From contig JAQXRN010000262.1 of NCBI GenBank assembly GCA_029218545.1, positions 1 to 42,674 of the forward strand: a stretch of 42,674 nt of DNA, read 5' to 3'. Made by a program: the position numbers and the translations under genes. This document shows, in pieces, positions 25,772 through 35,958 of this stretch; the stretch's first letter is position 1, and the number at the start of each line of letters is the position of its first letter. The stretch is from Bacillota bacterium (GTDB lineage: Bacteria; Bacillota; Clostridia; Peptostreptococcales; Anaerovoracaceae). The notes beneath the pieces are model-generated. The model saw only the letters and a list, made by a program, of their open reading frames with translations, made no database searches and was not told the DNA's origin.

Positions 25772-26584
25772 TCATCTGTTCGCACTATCAATTGTTTTCA
25801 TTTTTTCACCCTTTTCAAGGCATAAAATTTCATCAATTCCCTCCCATATTGCATAAGCCATTTTGCGTTGATATTCAGCCATTTTTAGTTTGTTCAATTC
25901 ATTTTGATTCGACAAAAATCCACACTCCACCAATATCATAGGGCAGGTGGGATTTTCAAAAATCAATATGTCGTTCTTTTCCATGGGCGCTCTCTCACGT
26001 CCGTCTGAGATGTTGATTTCAATGGATTTCTGTACTGCCTCTGCATAGCTTTCGGATACTTGTTCGCAGTTTTTCCCCTCTGTTCTTTTTTGTTCACCTT
26101 TTGGATAAAAAACCTGCGCTCCGTATACAGATGCATCAGCCTTATAATTATTCAGATGAATTGATACTGCTAAATCGGGTTGTATTTCGTCTATTATTCG
26201 CCTTCTCTGCTGGAGGTCCTGTCTTTTCATAGAGCGAATGTTCCCCTTTGAAGTATTAAGGGCAGTATCCTCTACGCGGGTCATTACAACCTTGACAGGA
26301 TAGTCTTCCATAACCTCCTTTAATTGCATTGCTATCTGAAGATTAATATCTTTTTCTGCTGTCCCGTCTGAGGCTGTGGCACCGCCATCGAAACCTCCAT
26401 GACCGGGGTCTATTACTATTACGGCACTATTACTATGTTCTTCAGCTGTATTTATATTTTTACCTGCCATTTGTCCCCTTTGAGCCAGAAAAAATCCTGC
26501 AGCGACAAGTAACACTATTGCCACTATTAACGTGGCTATTCCGCCTTTCTTTCCCGCCATTACAATACCTCCTTTCAATAACAT
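25772..26584 (-). CDS. N-acetylmuramoyl-L-alanine amidase (Amidase_3, CwlD-like)
   Basis: VIDPGHGGFDGGA, SIHLNNYKADASVYGAQVFY, LVECGFLSNQNE; N-terminal TM. Confidence 0.88.
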   Translation of the reverse strand: MLLKGGIVMAGKKGGIATLIVAIVLLVAAGFFLAQRGQMAGKNINTAEEHSNSAVIVIDPGHGGFDGGATASDGTAEKDINLQIAMQLKEVMEDYPVKVVMTRVEDTALNTSKGNIRSMKRQDLQQRRRIIDEIQPDLAVSIHLNNYKADASVYGAQVFYPKGEQKRTEGKNCEQVSESYAEAVQKSIEINISDGRERAPMEKNDILIFENPTCPMILVECGFLSNQNELNKLKMAEYQRKMAYAIWEGIDEILCLEKGEKMKTIDSANR

Positions 26585-26665
26585 ATGTCTGAATTCTCCA
26601 CTATATTTTGCACTGCATCATTTTTTATGATATACTTTCTCTACTATGCAACAAGGAGGCGCGGC

Positions 26666-27889
26666 ATGCAGACTAAACGACTTTTTCAGGATGATGTTTA
26701 TTTGAAAGAATCTTCCGCAAGGATTGAATCCATATCAGAGTTTAACGGAAAAACTCTAGTTGTACTGGACAAGACCATCTTTTTCCCTACAGGTGGTGGA
26801 CAGTCCTGCGATTTAGGTAAAATAGATAGCTTTAATGTTTTAGATGTCTACGAACATGAAGACAGAATCTATCATCAGGTGGATTGTCATGAAACTGATT
26901 TAACCCTTGGCCAGACGGTTAATCTTGCTATAGACTGGGACAGAAGATTTGACAATATGCAGAGACATTGCGGTGAGCACATTCTCAGTGGCATTTTTCA
27001 TAGGGAATACGGTGGTGTCAACAGGGGTTTTCATATGGGAGACCAGTATATGACCATCGATATCAGCCTTGAAGATGACCCAGCATATGACAAAATCACA
27101 TGGGAAATGGCCAAACATGTCGAACTTGAAACAAACAGGGTAATCTGGCAGAATGCACCTGTCATTACTCGCCATTTTGACAACAGAAAGGATGCAGAAA
27201 ATCTTCCTCTAAGAAAAGCTCTTGCTATCGATGAGAATATCACAATTGTATGCGTTGGATCAGTGGAAAACCCTTCCGACTGCGTTGCCTGCTGCGGTAC
27301 CCATCCATCTACTGCCGGTCAGGTAGGTATGGTCAAGATTTACAAGGTGGAAAGCAATAAAGGTATGTTCAGAATCTATTTCGAGGCAGGTCAGCGTGCA
27401 CTGAAGAAATATCAGGAAGAGTTTGATATCCTTACTCAGCTTGCCAACAGTCTTTCCGCAGGAACTGAGGATGTTCTTGAAAAATACAAGTCTCAGCAAA
27501 CCAAGAATAATCATGTAAGAAACGACCTTTATCACCTTAAAAAGGATGTAATGAGAAAAGAAGTTGAAGAAATCAAGGAAATGCTAAAAGACAGCTCTCA
27601 AAACACCCCTGTCAGAGAGTATGAATTATTGTCATTAGACGATCTGTCTTCCATGGCTCGTGAATTGTCTGAGTTTATCCCAAAGATTTTATTCCTGGTT
27701 CACAAGCCTTCAAAGACGGTTTTCCTTTGTTCAGATGGCAAAGTTGACTGCGGAAAACTGGTAAAAGATAATGCTGATATCTACGGAGGCAAGGGCGGCG
27801 GGAACAAGAACTTAGCCCGCGCAATATTCTCAAAAGACGAGTATATTCCTGTCTTTATCGATCTTATAGAGAAGCACCTGAGAAACTGA
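26666..27889 (+). CDS. Alanyl-tRNA editing protein (AlaX-type, with DHHA1-like C-terminus)
   Basis: FFPTGGGQSCDLG, HCGEHILSGIF, CVACCGTHPSTAGQVG, GGKGGGNKNLARA; start at ATG 26666 preceded by AAGGAGG. Confidence 0.88.
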   Translation: MQTKRLFQDDVYLKESSARIESISEFNGKTLVVLDKTIFFPTGGGQSCDLGKIDSFNVLDVYEHEDRIYHQVDCHETDLTLGQTVNLAIDWDRRFDNMQRHCGEHILSGIFHREYGGVNRGFHMGDQYMTIDISLEDDPAYDKITWEMAKHVELETNRVIWQNAPVITRHFDNRKDAENLPLRKALAIDENITIVCVGSVENPSDCVACCGTHPSTAGQVGMVKIYKVESNKGMFRIYFEAGQRALKKYQEEFDILTQLANSLSAGTEDVLEKYKSQQTKNNHVRNDLYHLKKDVMRKEVEEIKEMLKDSSQNTPVREYELLSLDDLSSMARELSEFIPKILFLVHKPSKTVFLCSDGKVDCGKLVKDNADIYGGKGGGNKNLARAIFSKDEYIPVFIDLIEKHLRN

Positions 27890-27913
27890 TAATTTGATAT
27901 ATTACTATTTCAT

Positions 27914-27956
27914 TAAAAAAACCTGCTTGTAAGCAATGCTTACTGCAGGTTTTTTA
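27914..27956. terminator. Bidirectional terminator between convergent genes
   Basis: AAAAAACCTGC-ttGTAAGCaatGCTTACt-GCAGGTTTTTT. Confidence 0.85.
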
Positions 27957-27964
27957 CGTCATTT

Positions 27965-29068
27965 TTAGTTTATCACATACACGTTAACAGTTCTCGCTCC
28001 CCATTTATTGCACTGTCTTATATCTTCCATATATACATCGACTACATTGCCCTTTATTGAAGATCCGGTATCATTTGCTATTGCATAACCATAACCTTCA
28101 ATGTAAAGAAGTGAGCCCAACGGAATCACATTAGGGTCTACCGCAACGGTGCCGTAAGTGCAAGGCTTGCCATAGGAACCCTTTGGGTTTCCGCTAAAAT
28201 GATATGAAACAGCTCTTACATTGGAAATCTTCTCCTTATACTGAAGTCCGGCAGGAGCAGAGAAGTTCATATACATTCCATATGAAGTGATGCTGTCTTT
28301 CTTTTCTACCAGTGTTTCACTGTTTATTAACTCTCTTTCAGACTCAACACCATCGATATATGTCACATTATAAGTCTGTCTTTCTTTGCCGATAGTGCCC
28401 TGCTGAACAACAGCTGTCTTTCCTATAGTCATTGAGTAATCAGGAACGTTTCTTGTAGCGTAATCAACGTCCACTTCTTCGACCACTTCTCCGAAGGTAA
28501 CGCGTTTTACGACTACTTTATCCCCTTTATAAAGAGTCTTATCCATTGCCGGCTCAACAATGTCGTTTTCGCCGACAGTAATATTCAGCTTGTTTAATAA
28601 TTCTTCTGTTGTAACAGGTAACGTATTGGCTGTCTGTGTAACTCCATCGCTGTTTACGGGAATCTGTACAGCTTTTTTGATATTAATTTCTAATCCATCT
28701 GTAATACCCTTGTACAGCTCAACGTCTATAATATCCTGTCCGTATACGTAATCGATTTCATGATTTTCAATAAAACTGTCAACTCTCATAGAAGTCGTTT
28801 CGTAAGTTGTACTTGTTACTTCTACGGAGTCATCAATATTTACTGTAACCGTTTTTGGTGTCGCAAATCCTACTACGACTAAGCCGACTGCTAAAGTACA
28901 TGCTGCAACAAGTGCAGTTCGTGCGATTCTTGGGTGACGTCTCTTAAAAATTCTGACCTGTCTTCTCTGCATGGAAGTTTTTTTCTTTGTTGTTCTTCTT
29001 CCTTTATTACACCAGTCAAAAAATTTATCCACAAGAATCTCAGTCTTTCCTTTAGGTTTATCTACCAT
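27965..29068 (-). CDS. YabE-like cell-wall protein: DUF348 repeats, G5 domain, C-terminal 3D domain
   Basis: TVNIDDSVEVTSTTYETTSMRVDSFIENHEI; TFGEVVEEVDVDYATRNVPDYSMTIG..; VAVDPNVIPLGSLLYIEGYGYAIANDTGSSIKGNVVDVYM; start at 29068 with GGAGGG RBS. Confidence 0.85.
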   Translation of the reverse strand: MVDKPKGKTEILVDKFFDWCNKGRRTTKKKTSMQRRQVRIFKRRHPRIARTALVAACTLAVGLVVVGFATPKTVTVNIDDSVEVTSTTYETTSMRVDSFIENHEIDYVYGQDIIDVELYKGITDGLEINIKKAVQIPVNSDGVTQTANTLPVTTEELLNKLNITVGENDIVEPAMDKTLYKGDKVVVKRVTFGEVVEEVDVDYATRNVPDYSMTIGKTAVVQQGTIGKERQTYNVTYIDGVESERELINSETLVEKKDSITSYGMYMNFSAPAGLQYKEKISNVRAVSYHFSGNPKGSYGKPCTYGTVAVDPNVIPLGSLLYIEGYGYAIANDTGSSIKGNVVDVYMEDIRQCNKWGARTVNVYVIN

Positions 29069-29243
29069 GTGCCCTCCTATTCTTTGTGACTTATGTATTC
29101 TATCAAAAAATATGCAAAAAGTCAAAGAAAATGGCTATTTTTCAATGGTTTGGCGACTTTGACCAGCCCTTTTTTGATGGTTTTGTGAAGATTTTGTCAG
29201 ATTAATAAGGTGGTTGATTTTTACTGTAAAATGTTTCTTGACA

Positions 29244-29284
29244 TTAAAAAAGAACCCTGCAGTAATATTATCTGCAGGATTCTG
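29244..29284 (-). terminator. Terminator after CoA-transferase operon
   Basis: AATCCTGCAG-ataatatta-CTGCAGGGTTC + TTTTTT on the minus strand. Confidence 0.75.
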
Positions 29285-29304
29285 ATTGCTTATACTGTTT
29301 AATT

Positions 29305-29961
29305 TTATTCTTCTTCCATTGCCTTCATGTTAGGGTCAAAGTGAAGTTCACAGCCTGTTGCAGCCTGGATATCTTCCTTAGTGAAGTCAGGATGTAATTC
29401 AGTAACCCAAATTCCATCTTCTCTAACTTCCATAACACCCATTTCAGTGATGATCTTGGATACGCACTTTTCAGCTGTTAAAGGAAGTCTGCATTCCTTT
29501 AAAATCTTATGTGCACCCTTCTGAGTGTGAAGCATTACTACGATTACTTCTGGGCAACCTGCACAAAGGTCCATAGCACCACCCATACCAGCAACCTTCT
29601 TGCCAGGTACGATCCAGTTAGCTAAGTCTCCGTTTTCAGCAACTTCCATAGCACCAAGAACTGTTGCTCTTACGTGTCCACCTCTTACAAGGCCGAAAGA
29701 TTCAGCTGTGTCGAAGAATTTTGCTCTTGGAAGAGCAGTTACATAAGTACCACCTGAGTTGATGATATCTACATCTAAATTGTCTGCAGTTGCAATCTGG
29801 TCGATACCTGCGAATCCGTTTTCGGAGTGGCAAGTAACCATGATGTCCTCTGGAATGTAGTCAGCAACCATTGTTGGCAGACCGATTCCTAAGTTGATGA
29901 AGTCACCATCTCTGAATTCTTTTGCGCATCTCTTTGCGATTCTTGCTTTTAAATCTGCCAT
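29305..29961 (-). CDS. atoA: CoA-transferase subunit B (butyrate/acetoacetate type)
   Basis: NLGIGLPTMVADYIP, CHSENGFAG, GGAMDLCAGC; SENG-type active site. Confidence 0.88.
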   Translation of the reverse strand: MADLKARIAKRCAKEFRDGDFINLGIGLPTMVADYIPEDIMVTCHSENGFAGIDQIATADNLDVDIINSGGTYVTALPRAKFFDTAESFGLVRGGHVRATVLGAMEVAENGDLANWIVPGKKVAGMGGAMDLCAGCPEVIVVMLHTQKGAHKILKECRLPLTAEKCVSKIITEMGVMEVREDGIWVTELHPDFTKEDIQAATGCELHFDPNMKAMEEE

Positions 29962-30674
29962 CTTTCTTCTCCTTCCACAATTGCATCAACTAATACGCCA
30001 GCTACAGCGAAGTAATCTGGATCGATTTCGTTGATTTCAACGATCTTTTCAGGTGCAATAACTGTGTGCTTTGCAGCTCCAGCCATTACATAGTTGAAGT
30101 TCTTTGTAGTCTTCTTGCAGTAGTAGTTACCGAACTTGTCAGCAACGGATGCTCTGATGAAAGCATAATCTGCATGTAAAGGCATTTCGAATAAGTACTT
30201 CTTACCTTCGATTTCCATTACCTGTTTCTTTCTGCCTAATTCATCAAGTTCTGTTTCCATTGGAGTAGCAACACCTGTTGGAGTTAATACGCCACCAAGA
30301 CCATAAGCTGCTGCTCTGATCTTTTCTGCAAGAGTTCCCTGTGGAACTAAAGTATACCTAAGAGTACCTTCTGCAACCTGTTCGTTAATCATTGGGTTAA
30401 CGCCGATGTGAGAAGCGATTAAATGGTCAACCATGTGGTTTTCTAAAAGCTTACCGATACCTCTAGCTGTCTTTCCTCCGAATTCGCCTGCTGGCTGTCC
30501 TGGAGCAAGTCCACCGTCATTACCGATAACTGTAAGGTGCTTAACACCCTTTCTTACTAAAGCGTCCATGATAGCTTCTGGAGAACCTGTTCCTAAGAAA
30601 CCACCAACCATGATAGTCATTCCATCTTTAACGCCTGCTACTGCTTCATCAGCAGTCATAATTTTGTTAATCAT
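29949..30674 (-). CDS. atoD: CoA-transferase subunit A (butyrate/acetoacetate type)
   Basis: DGMTIMVGGFLGTGSPEAIMDALV, GNDGGLAPGQPAGEFGG, RASVADKFGNYYCKKTTKNFN. Confidence 0.88.
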   Translation of the reverse strand: MINKIMTADEAVAGVKDGMTIMVGGFLGTGSPEAIMDALVRKGVKHLTVIGNDGGLAPGQPAGEFGGKTARGIGKLLENHMVDHLIASHIGVNPMINEQVAEGTLRYTLVPQGTLAEKIRAAAYGLGGVLTPTGVATPMETELDELGRKKQVMEIEGKKYLFEMPLHADYAFIRASVADKFGNYYCKKTTKNFNYVMAGAAKHTVIAPEKIVEINEIDPDYFAVAGVLVDAIVEGEERWQI

Positions 30675-30810
30675 GTCTTACAATCCCTTTCTATAAGAAT
30701 ATTATTATTAAAAAGCATAGATTCAGGAAGAATTGAATATTTCTCAAAACCTCGTCACATTATAATACACCAAAAAAAACCATGATGCAAGAAAAAACGT
30801 CTATTTTCTA

Positions 30811-30842
30811 AAAGCAAAGGCGCTGAGCAAACTCCCAGCACC
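30811..30842 (-). terminator. Terminator downstream of kamE
   Basis: Minus strand GGTGCTG-ggagtttgct-CAGCGCC followed by TTTGCTTTT. Confidence 0.7.
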
Positions 30843-30880
30843 TTCTTATTCAGCTTTTAATCAAACTTTTACCGCTTTGA

Positions 30881-31669
30881 TTATCTGTCAGCGATGTTTG
30901 CCTTCTTTTCCCAGCCACGTTTCTGAACTTCCTGCATAATGTAGGACATTACGTGGTCAGCATACTTGCCAGGGCCGAAGCCTGCATCGTATCCTAATTC
31001 CTGAGCTAATTCGTGGGAAATTCTTGGACCACCGCAAGTTAAGATAACCTTGTCACGAAGGCCTTCAGCTTCCATTAATTCAGCCATCTTAGTAAGGTTC
31101 ATGATGTGGATATCCTTCTGAGTTACAGTCTGAGATACTAAAATAGCATCTGCATTTACTTCCTTAGCTTTTGCAATCAGAGCTTCGCAAGGAACCTGTG
31201 AACCCATGTTATATGCTACAACGTTCTTATATCTTTCAAGACCGAAGTGTCCGTGGAAACCCTTCATCTGAATGATAGCATCGATACCTACTGTGTGAGC
31301 ATCGGATTCGATGGATGCACCAACAACTACGATGTCTCTGCCGATGTTTTCACCAATCCATTCTCCGCACTGTACTCTGTCGAATACTTCACCTTCAACC
31401 TTTGGTACTACGATCTGAGTATAGTCGATTGTAGGCTGAGCGTTTCCATATACGTTAAAGAATGTATATCCTGTTGTAAGTTCACAGTAGTAAGCTACGT
31501 TTGGTTCTTCTAAACCTAATTTCTTTGCGTACTGCTTAGCACATTCTTCTGCTTCTTCACCGTAAGGTACTGGAAGAGTGAATGCAAGCTGAACTTTACC
31601 GTCATTTAATGCGTCGCCGTATGGCTTAACTTTTGTTAAATCTACCTGTGTATTTGCGCATGTTGTCAT
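30881..31669 (-). CDS. kamE: Lysine 5,6-aminomutase beta subunit
   Basis: B12-binding DAHTVG (DxHxxG), VSQTVTQKD, LTCGGPRISHELAQELGYDAGFGPG. Confidence 0.93.
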   Translation of the reverse strand: MTTCANTQVDLTKVKPYGDALNDGKVQLAFTLPVPYGEEAEECAKQYAKKLGLEEPNVAYYCELTTGYTFFNVYGNAQPTIDYTQIVVPKVEGEVFDRVQCGEWIGENIGRDIVVVGASIESDAHTVGIDAIIQMKGFHGHFGLERYKNVVAYNMGSQVPCEALIAKAKEVNADAILVSQTVTQKDIHIMNLTKMAELMEAEGLRDKVILTCGGPRISHELAQELGYDAGFGPGKYADHVMSYIMQEVQKRGWEKKANIADR

Positions 31670-31683
31670 TGTATTACACCTCC

Positions 31684-33237
31684 CTATTCGTGATCCATAA
31701 ATAATGCGATAAATGGATTGAAGTAGTTTTCACCCTTAGTGCAAACGCCTTCAAGACCATGTCCACCGTCGAACGGACGCTTAACTCCACCGAAGATACC
31801 CTTTTCGATAGTTGTGAATAAACCTTCTTTTTCAACTTCAGCAAGAAGTTCATCAGCCTTAGCAAGAACTTCCTGAGCTCTCTTCTGGATGATACCGTCT
31901 TTCTTGAATTCGATTTCATCGCCGATGTGTCTGCAGTTGTTGAAGATGTACTGAGCGTTTTCGATAGCTAAGTATCTATCCTGCATTAATGGAGTGTGAA
32001 TAGCTTCTGTTAACATACCTGTTAATAGGATTGACTGGTTTGTCCATACAGTTACAAGGTTGAATAATGCATCCTGCAGGTGACCCTTGAAGATGTTACC
32101 TGTCATGAACTTTGTAGGAGGCATGTATTTTAATCTTGCCTTAGGGAAGATTTCTCTTGCCATCTGAGCCTGTGACAGTTCAAGAAGGAATCCGTCTTCT
32201 GTGTTAGGATCCATTTCGAATGCGTGACCAAGACCCATCTGTTCTTCAGGAATGTTTGCAAGTACTGCGAACTGTTCGTTGATGAACTGGGAAGCTGTTA
32301 CAGTGTGAGCAGCTTCGATAGCATCATCTGTTGTTAAGTAGTTATCTTCACCGGAGTTAAAGATAATTCCGCAGTAACCGATGATAACTCTGGACATGAA
32401 CTGGTCAACTAATGTTCTCTGCATGTTGATGTCTCTGAAAAGAATACCGTAGATAGCGTCATTTAACATAACGTCTAATCTTTCTAATGCACCCATAGCA
32501 GCGATTTCAGGCATGCACATACCGGATGAGTAGTTACATAATCTGATATATCTGCCAACTTCTTCACCAACTTCGTCAAGAGCTTTTCTCATGATTCTGA
32601 AGTTTTCCTGAGTAGCATATGTACCACCGAAACCTTCAGTTGTTGCACCATAAGGTACATAGTCAAGTAATGACTGAGCTGTTGTTCTGATTACAGCGAT
32701 GACATCAGCACCCTGTCTTGCAGCAGCCTGAGCCTGGATAACGTCTTCGTAAATGTTACCTGTAGCAACGATTACGTAGATATAAGGTTCTTTACCTTCG
32801 CCAATTGTGTCAAGATATTCCTGACGCTTAGCTTTCTGCATATCAATTCTTTCAAAAGTAGCCTTAATTGCAGGTTTTAAAGCTTCAGCAGCTTCTTCCT
32901 GTGAGCATGTAGGCAACTTAGTGATTTCTAATTTGCCGGCAGCAACTTCTTCAGCGATTTCCTGAGGAGTCTTGCCAGTCTGTACAATAGCATTACCCAT
33001 CCAGTATGCTGCACCTGTTGGAAGAGCACCAGCTTCTTTTAAATGGTCAACTACAACGTTTGGAAGTGGGTTGTCAACTTCGTCTACTCCATCTACGCCT
33101 AACAGTCTAAGAATTGTTCTTTCTGTTGAAACTGTTGTATGACGATCAATAAAGTCCTGCATATCGTGAGCAATGTTTGCTGCATGCTGACGAGCGCTGT
33201 CAACAACCTTTTGGTCAAGATTTAATTTGCTTTTCAT
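31684..33237 (-). CDS. kamD: Lysine 5,6-aminomutase alpha subunit
   Basis: LDQKVVDSARQHAANIAHDMQDFIDRHTTVSTERTILRLLGVDG; adjacent to kamE. Confidence 0.93.
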   Translation of the reverse strand: MKSKLNLDQKVVDSARQHAANIAHDMQDFIDRHTTVSTERTILRLLGVDGVDEVDNPLPNVVVDHLKEAGALPTGAAYWMGNAIVQTGKTPQEIAEEVAAGKLEITKLPTCSQEEAAEALKPAIKATFERIDMQKAKRQEYLDTIGEGKEPYIYVIVATGNIYEDVIQAQAAARQGADVIAVIRTTAQSLLDYVPYGATTEGFGGTYATQENFRIMRKALDEVGEEVGRYIRLCNYSSGMCMPEIAAMGALERLDVMLNDAIYGILFRDINMQRTLVDQFMSRVIIGYCGIIFNSGEDNYLTTDDAIEAAHTVTASQFINEQFAVLANIPEEQMGLGHAFEMDPNTEDGFLLELSQAQMAREIFPKARLKYMPPTKFMTGNIFKGHLQDALFNLVTVWTNQSILLTGMLTEAIHTPLMQDRYLAIENAQYIFNNCRHIGDEIEFKKDGIIQKRAQEVLAKADELLAEVEKEGLFTTIEKGIFGGVKRPFDGGHGLEGVCTKGENYFNPFIALFMDHE

Positions 33238-33248
33238 CCTTTTTCTCC

Positions 33249-34895
33249 TTACTTAATGTACTTTTTCGCACCTTCAATTATTTCAGAGCTGATTCCCAGC
33301 ATCTTAGCAATATTCAGAGCATCCTTAGGCACTTCACCTTGCTTTTCTACTCTATACAGACGATAGTCCATATATTTCGATATTATATTTATCCTGTCAC
33401 GACGCTTCGCATACTGAATCTCTCTGTTAAGAAGAGTAAAGTCCGCATCAGCAAGCCCTCTAACCTGCATGTTTACCACTCCTTCAGTTTCAGTTACTGT
33501 TTCAAAGTGTGTCGTAATCAGGGACATATACGGTTTTTTAATAAGATAATCGACTAGAGATTTTGTAAGTGCAAGTCCTTCTACAGGATTTGTACCTGAC
33601 GCAATCTCGTCAATGAGGAGCAGAGTTCTTTCAACGCTGTGGTCAAGAATTTCCTTTAATTCTTCCATCTCACTGCCAAAGCTTGACAGCCCTCTTTCAA
33701 GAGACTGGCTGTCTCCGATAAGAATCTGCATATAATTGGATAATCCCAGTCTGGCTTTTTTTGCCGGCACAAAGAATCCATATTGTGCAAGTATGGTAAC
33801 CTGCCCGGTAAGCTTAAGGGAAATGGTCTTTCCACCCATATTTGCACCGGTAATGCATGTCACTCCATCCTTTAATTCAATGGAAACAGGGCAATACGGC
33901 TTACCCTTTGATTTTAATATATCTTCAACCTGAAGATTTCTGCCATCGGTCACCTCGATTACATGTTCATCTACTATCTCAGGCTTTGTACATTCATGTT
34001 TGATCGCATACAATGCCTTACCTAAGACTAAATCTAATGCACCGATTTTTTCACAGTTTTCAAGAAGAACATCTGCATGCTTTGCAATTTCCATTGAAAG
34101 TCTGCGGCAAACAACCGCTTCCTCTTCTTCAAGCTCTGCATTTATCTCATCCATCTGGCGCATGATTTGGAAAACCGCCTCATTTGCCTTAAGCTGGAAG
34201 GTTATCGACATGTAATCCTGGTCAACAATCTCAAGTTCTTCGATGCTTTTTATCTTTTCAAGTTCTGCACTTGTCTTGGAAACCACCACATCGAACTTCG
34301 GTGTCAGCATTACTCCATGTTCTTTTCTCAGTTCTTCCCTTTTTGCCTTCTGTTCCCTGCGGATTGCAAGTTCGTACTCTCTCTTTTTACCTCTCAGTTC
34401 CCTGAGTTTCTCGGAAAACTCATCATATATGTAAAAAGTATTGATTCTGTCCATTCTTGGGTCCAATACATTCAGAAGCTCTTCAGTATCTTCCAAAATG
34501 TACTCCCCTGGAATCAACGGTTCATGATCTTTTACTGTAAGCTGCAGTAACTTTCTCATGTTCAAAAGAAGGCTTTTTATTTCAAAGATTTCAACGACAG
34601 CCAAGGTCTGATTTGCAGCACGGCTTATGGAATGGGATACTTCCTTTATCATCATAAACAGCTGCTGAATCTGATCTACTGTTTTTTCGTTATTGCGGAC
34701 AAATTCTACCATATTGTCCAGCTTTTCAAATTCTTCTCTAAGCTCCTCTTCCTCTCCGGGAAAGTAAGGTTTCAATTCCTTAAGCTGTTTCTTCCCAAAG
34801 GGAGTGTTCAGATCTATGCTCTGCATCACATAGTCCAATCCTGTTTCGCTTCTGGTCTTAATGTTAGCCAATCTGCGATTTGAGCCCATTCTCAT
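33249..34895 (-). CDS. kamC: MutS-like ATPase, probable lysine 5,6-aminomutase reactivase component (KamC-like)
   Basis: TGANMGGKTISLKLTGQVTILAQYGFFVPAKKARLGL Walker A and MutS core; position between kamD and kamB-like gene. Confidence 0.8.
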   Translation of the reverse strand: MRMGSNRRLANIKTRSETGLDYVMQSIDLNTPFGKKQLKELKPYFPGEEEELREEFEKLDNMVEFVRNNEKTVDQIQQLFMMIKEVSHSISRAANQTLAVVEIFEIKSLLLNMRKLLQLTVKDHEPLIPGEYILEDTEELLNVLDPRMDRINTFYIYDEFSEKLRELRGKKREYELAIRREQKAKREELRKEHGVMLTPKFDVVVSKTSAELEKIKSIEELEIVDQDYMSITFQLKANEAVFQIMRQMDEINAELEEEEAVVCRRLSMEIAKHADVLLENCEKIGALDLVLGKALYAIKHECTKPEIVDEHVIEVTDGRNLQVEDILKSKGKPYCPVSIELKDGVTCITGANMGGKTISLKLTGQVTILAQYGFFVPAKKARLGLSNYMQILIGDSQSLERGLSSFGSEMEELKEILDHSVERTLLLIDEIASGTNPVEGLALTKSLVDYLIKKPYMSLITTHFETVTETEGVVNMQVRGLADADFTLLNREIQYAKRRDRINIISKYMDYRLYRVEKQGEVPKDALNIAKMLGISSEIIEGAKKYIK

Positions 34896-34915
34896 CTGTC
34901 AAAGCACCTCCCAAA

Positions 34916-35935
34916 TTACACTCTTACATCAATCACAGGTATTGCAGGTAACGCTTCCTGCATTGCAGACACCAGTGCTTCGCTGTCAAAGGAATAGCCT
35001 CCCGGAGCCCAAGGATTAACTGTAATTGCTGCAATTTCGATATTCTTAAGCACATTGACTCTGAAACCTTTTTTTCTCCACAGACCCCAGTCCATGGCGC
35101 TCAGGAAGATTTTAGTAGGATCCTTGAGAACGAACTTCACTCTTCTAAGCTTCATAAGGTTAATTTCTGAAATCACGCTATTGGTGAATGCACCGGGTAT
35201 GTATACATACTCTGTATCTTCGTCAATTGCATCATCTATGTATCTTGATGAGCCAAGTCCTGTAGCTAAATCCAGCTTCCTGCATCCGCCATTTTTATCT
35301 ACAATCATAATCTTGTCATCAAAGTTGTTTTCTTCTATTATTCTTCTCGCTTCGCATTCTTCCAACTCCGGAATGGAATACAGATTTACAACGTGAGCTG
35401 TTTCATCTACCACTCTCTTCATGCTGCGCGAAAGCACCGCTCCAGTTGAAAGGATAATTGCGTCCGATGTTTCCGGAGACGCGATGGATTTTCTATCAAT
35501 TGCACCATCGATTAAAATAATGCTGCATCCATATTCGAACATTTCCTGACACACCCTTTTGGTATCCATAGCTGCAGGTGTACCTGCAATCTGTACATAT
35601 CCGCTGTCAGCCACTCTGCAGATAAGCAAGTCACCCATAGGTGTGGAAAATCTGGTCTTTCTTAAAATTTCAAGGCCTGCATCAGCCTTTTCGTAAAGCT
35701 GTGTAGGCACTGTAACTATTGTATCTTGGTCTAAGTAGATTCTAGGCTTTTCTGTTCCTGTAACCAGGTCCTGGCTTTCACCATCACGGCCGATAGAAGT
35801 GACGCCGAGAAAAATACCATCGTCAATTGCTTCTTCTATCAAAAAGTTCATTGCAGTGGTTTTACCGGCATTTTTTGCCATACCTACGATAGAAAGTGTC
35901 TTATATTTAGTTGACAGGTCATACAGTAGCCCCAT
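34916..35935 (-). CDS. kamB: P-loop protein, probable lysine 5,6-aminomutase reactivase component (KamB-like)
   Basis: MGLLYDLSTKYKTLSIVGMAKNAGKTTAMNFLIEEA; start at 35935 with AGAGGA RBS; position in kam operon. Confidence 0.75.
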   Translation of the reverse strand: MGLLYDLSTKYKTLSIVGMAKNAGKTTAMNFLIEEAIDDGIFLGVTSIGRDGESQDLVTGTEKPRIYLDQDTIVTVPTQLYEKADAGLEILRKTRFSTPMGDLLICRVADSGYVQIAGTPAAMDTKRVCQEMFEYGCSIILIDGAIDRKSIASPETSDAIILSTGAVLSRSMKRVVDETAHVVNLYSIPELEECEARRIIEENNFDDKIMIVDKNGGCRKLDLATGLGSSRYIDDAIDEDTEYVYIPGAFTNSVISEINLMKLRRVKFVLKDPTKIFLSAMDWGLWRKKGFRVNVLKNIEIAAITVNPWAPGGYSFDSEALVSAMQEALPAIPVIDVRV

Positions 35936-35958
35936 TTTATCTTTTCCTCTTTTCATAC

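Noticed and set aside
25544-25788. Chromosomal or plasmid replication origin
   Set aside because: DnaA boxes are present but no dnaA, dnaN, parAB, rep gene or long DUE is next to them; kept only as a DnaA-binding candidate.
30675-30880. Sigma-54 promoter or TGAACCG dyad upstream of the CoA-transferase operon
   Set aside because: Neither motif found in either strand of the intergenic region; control appears separate from the kdd/kal units.
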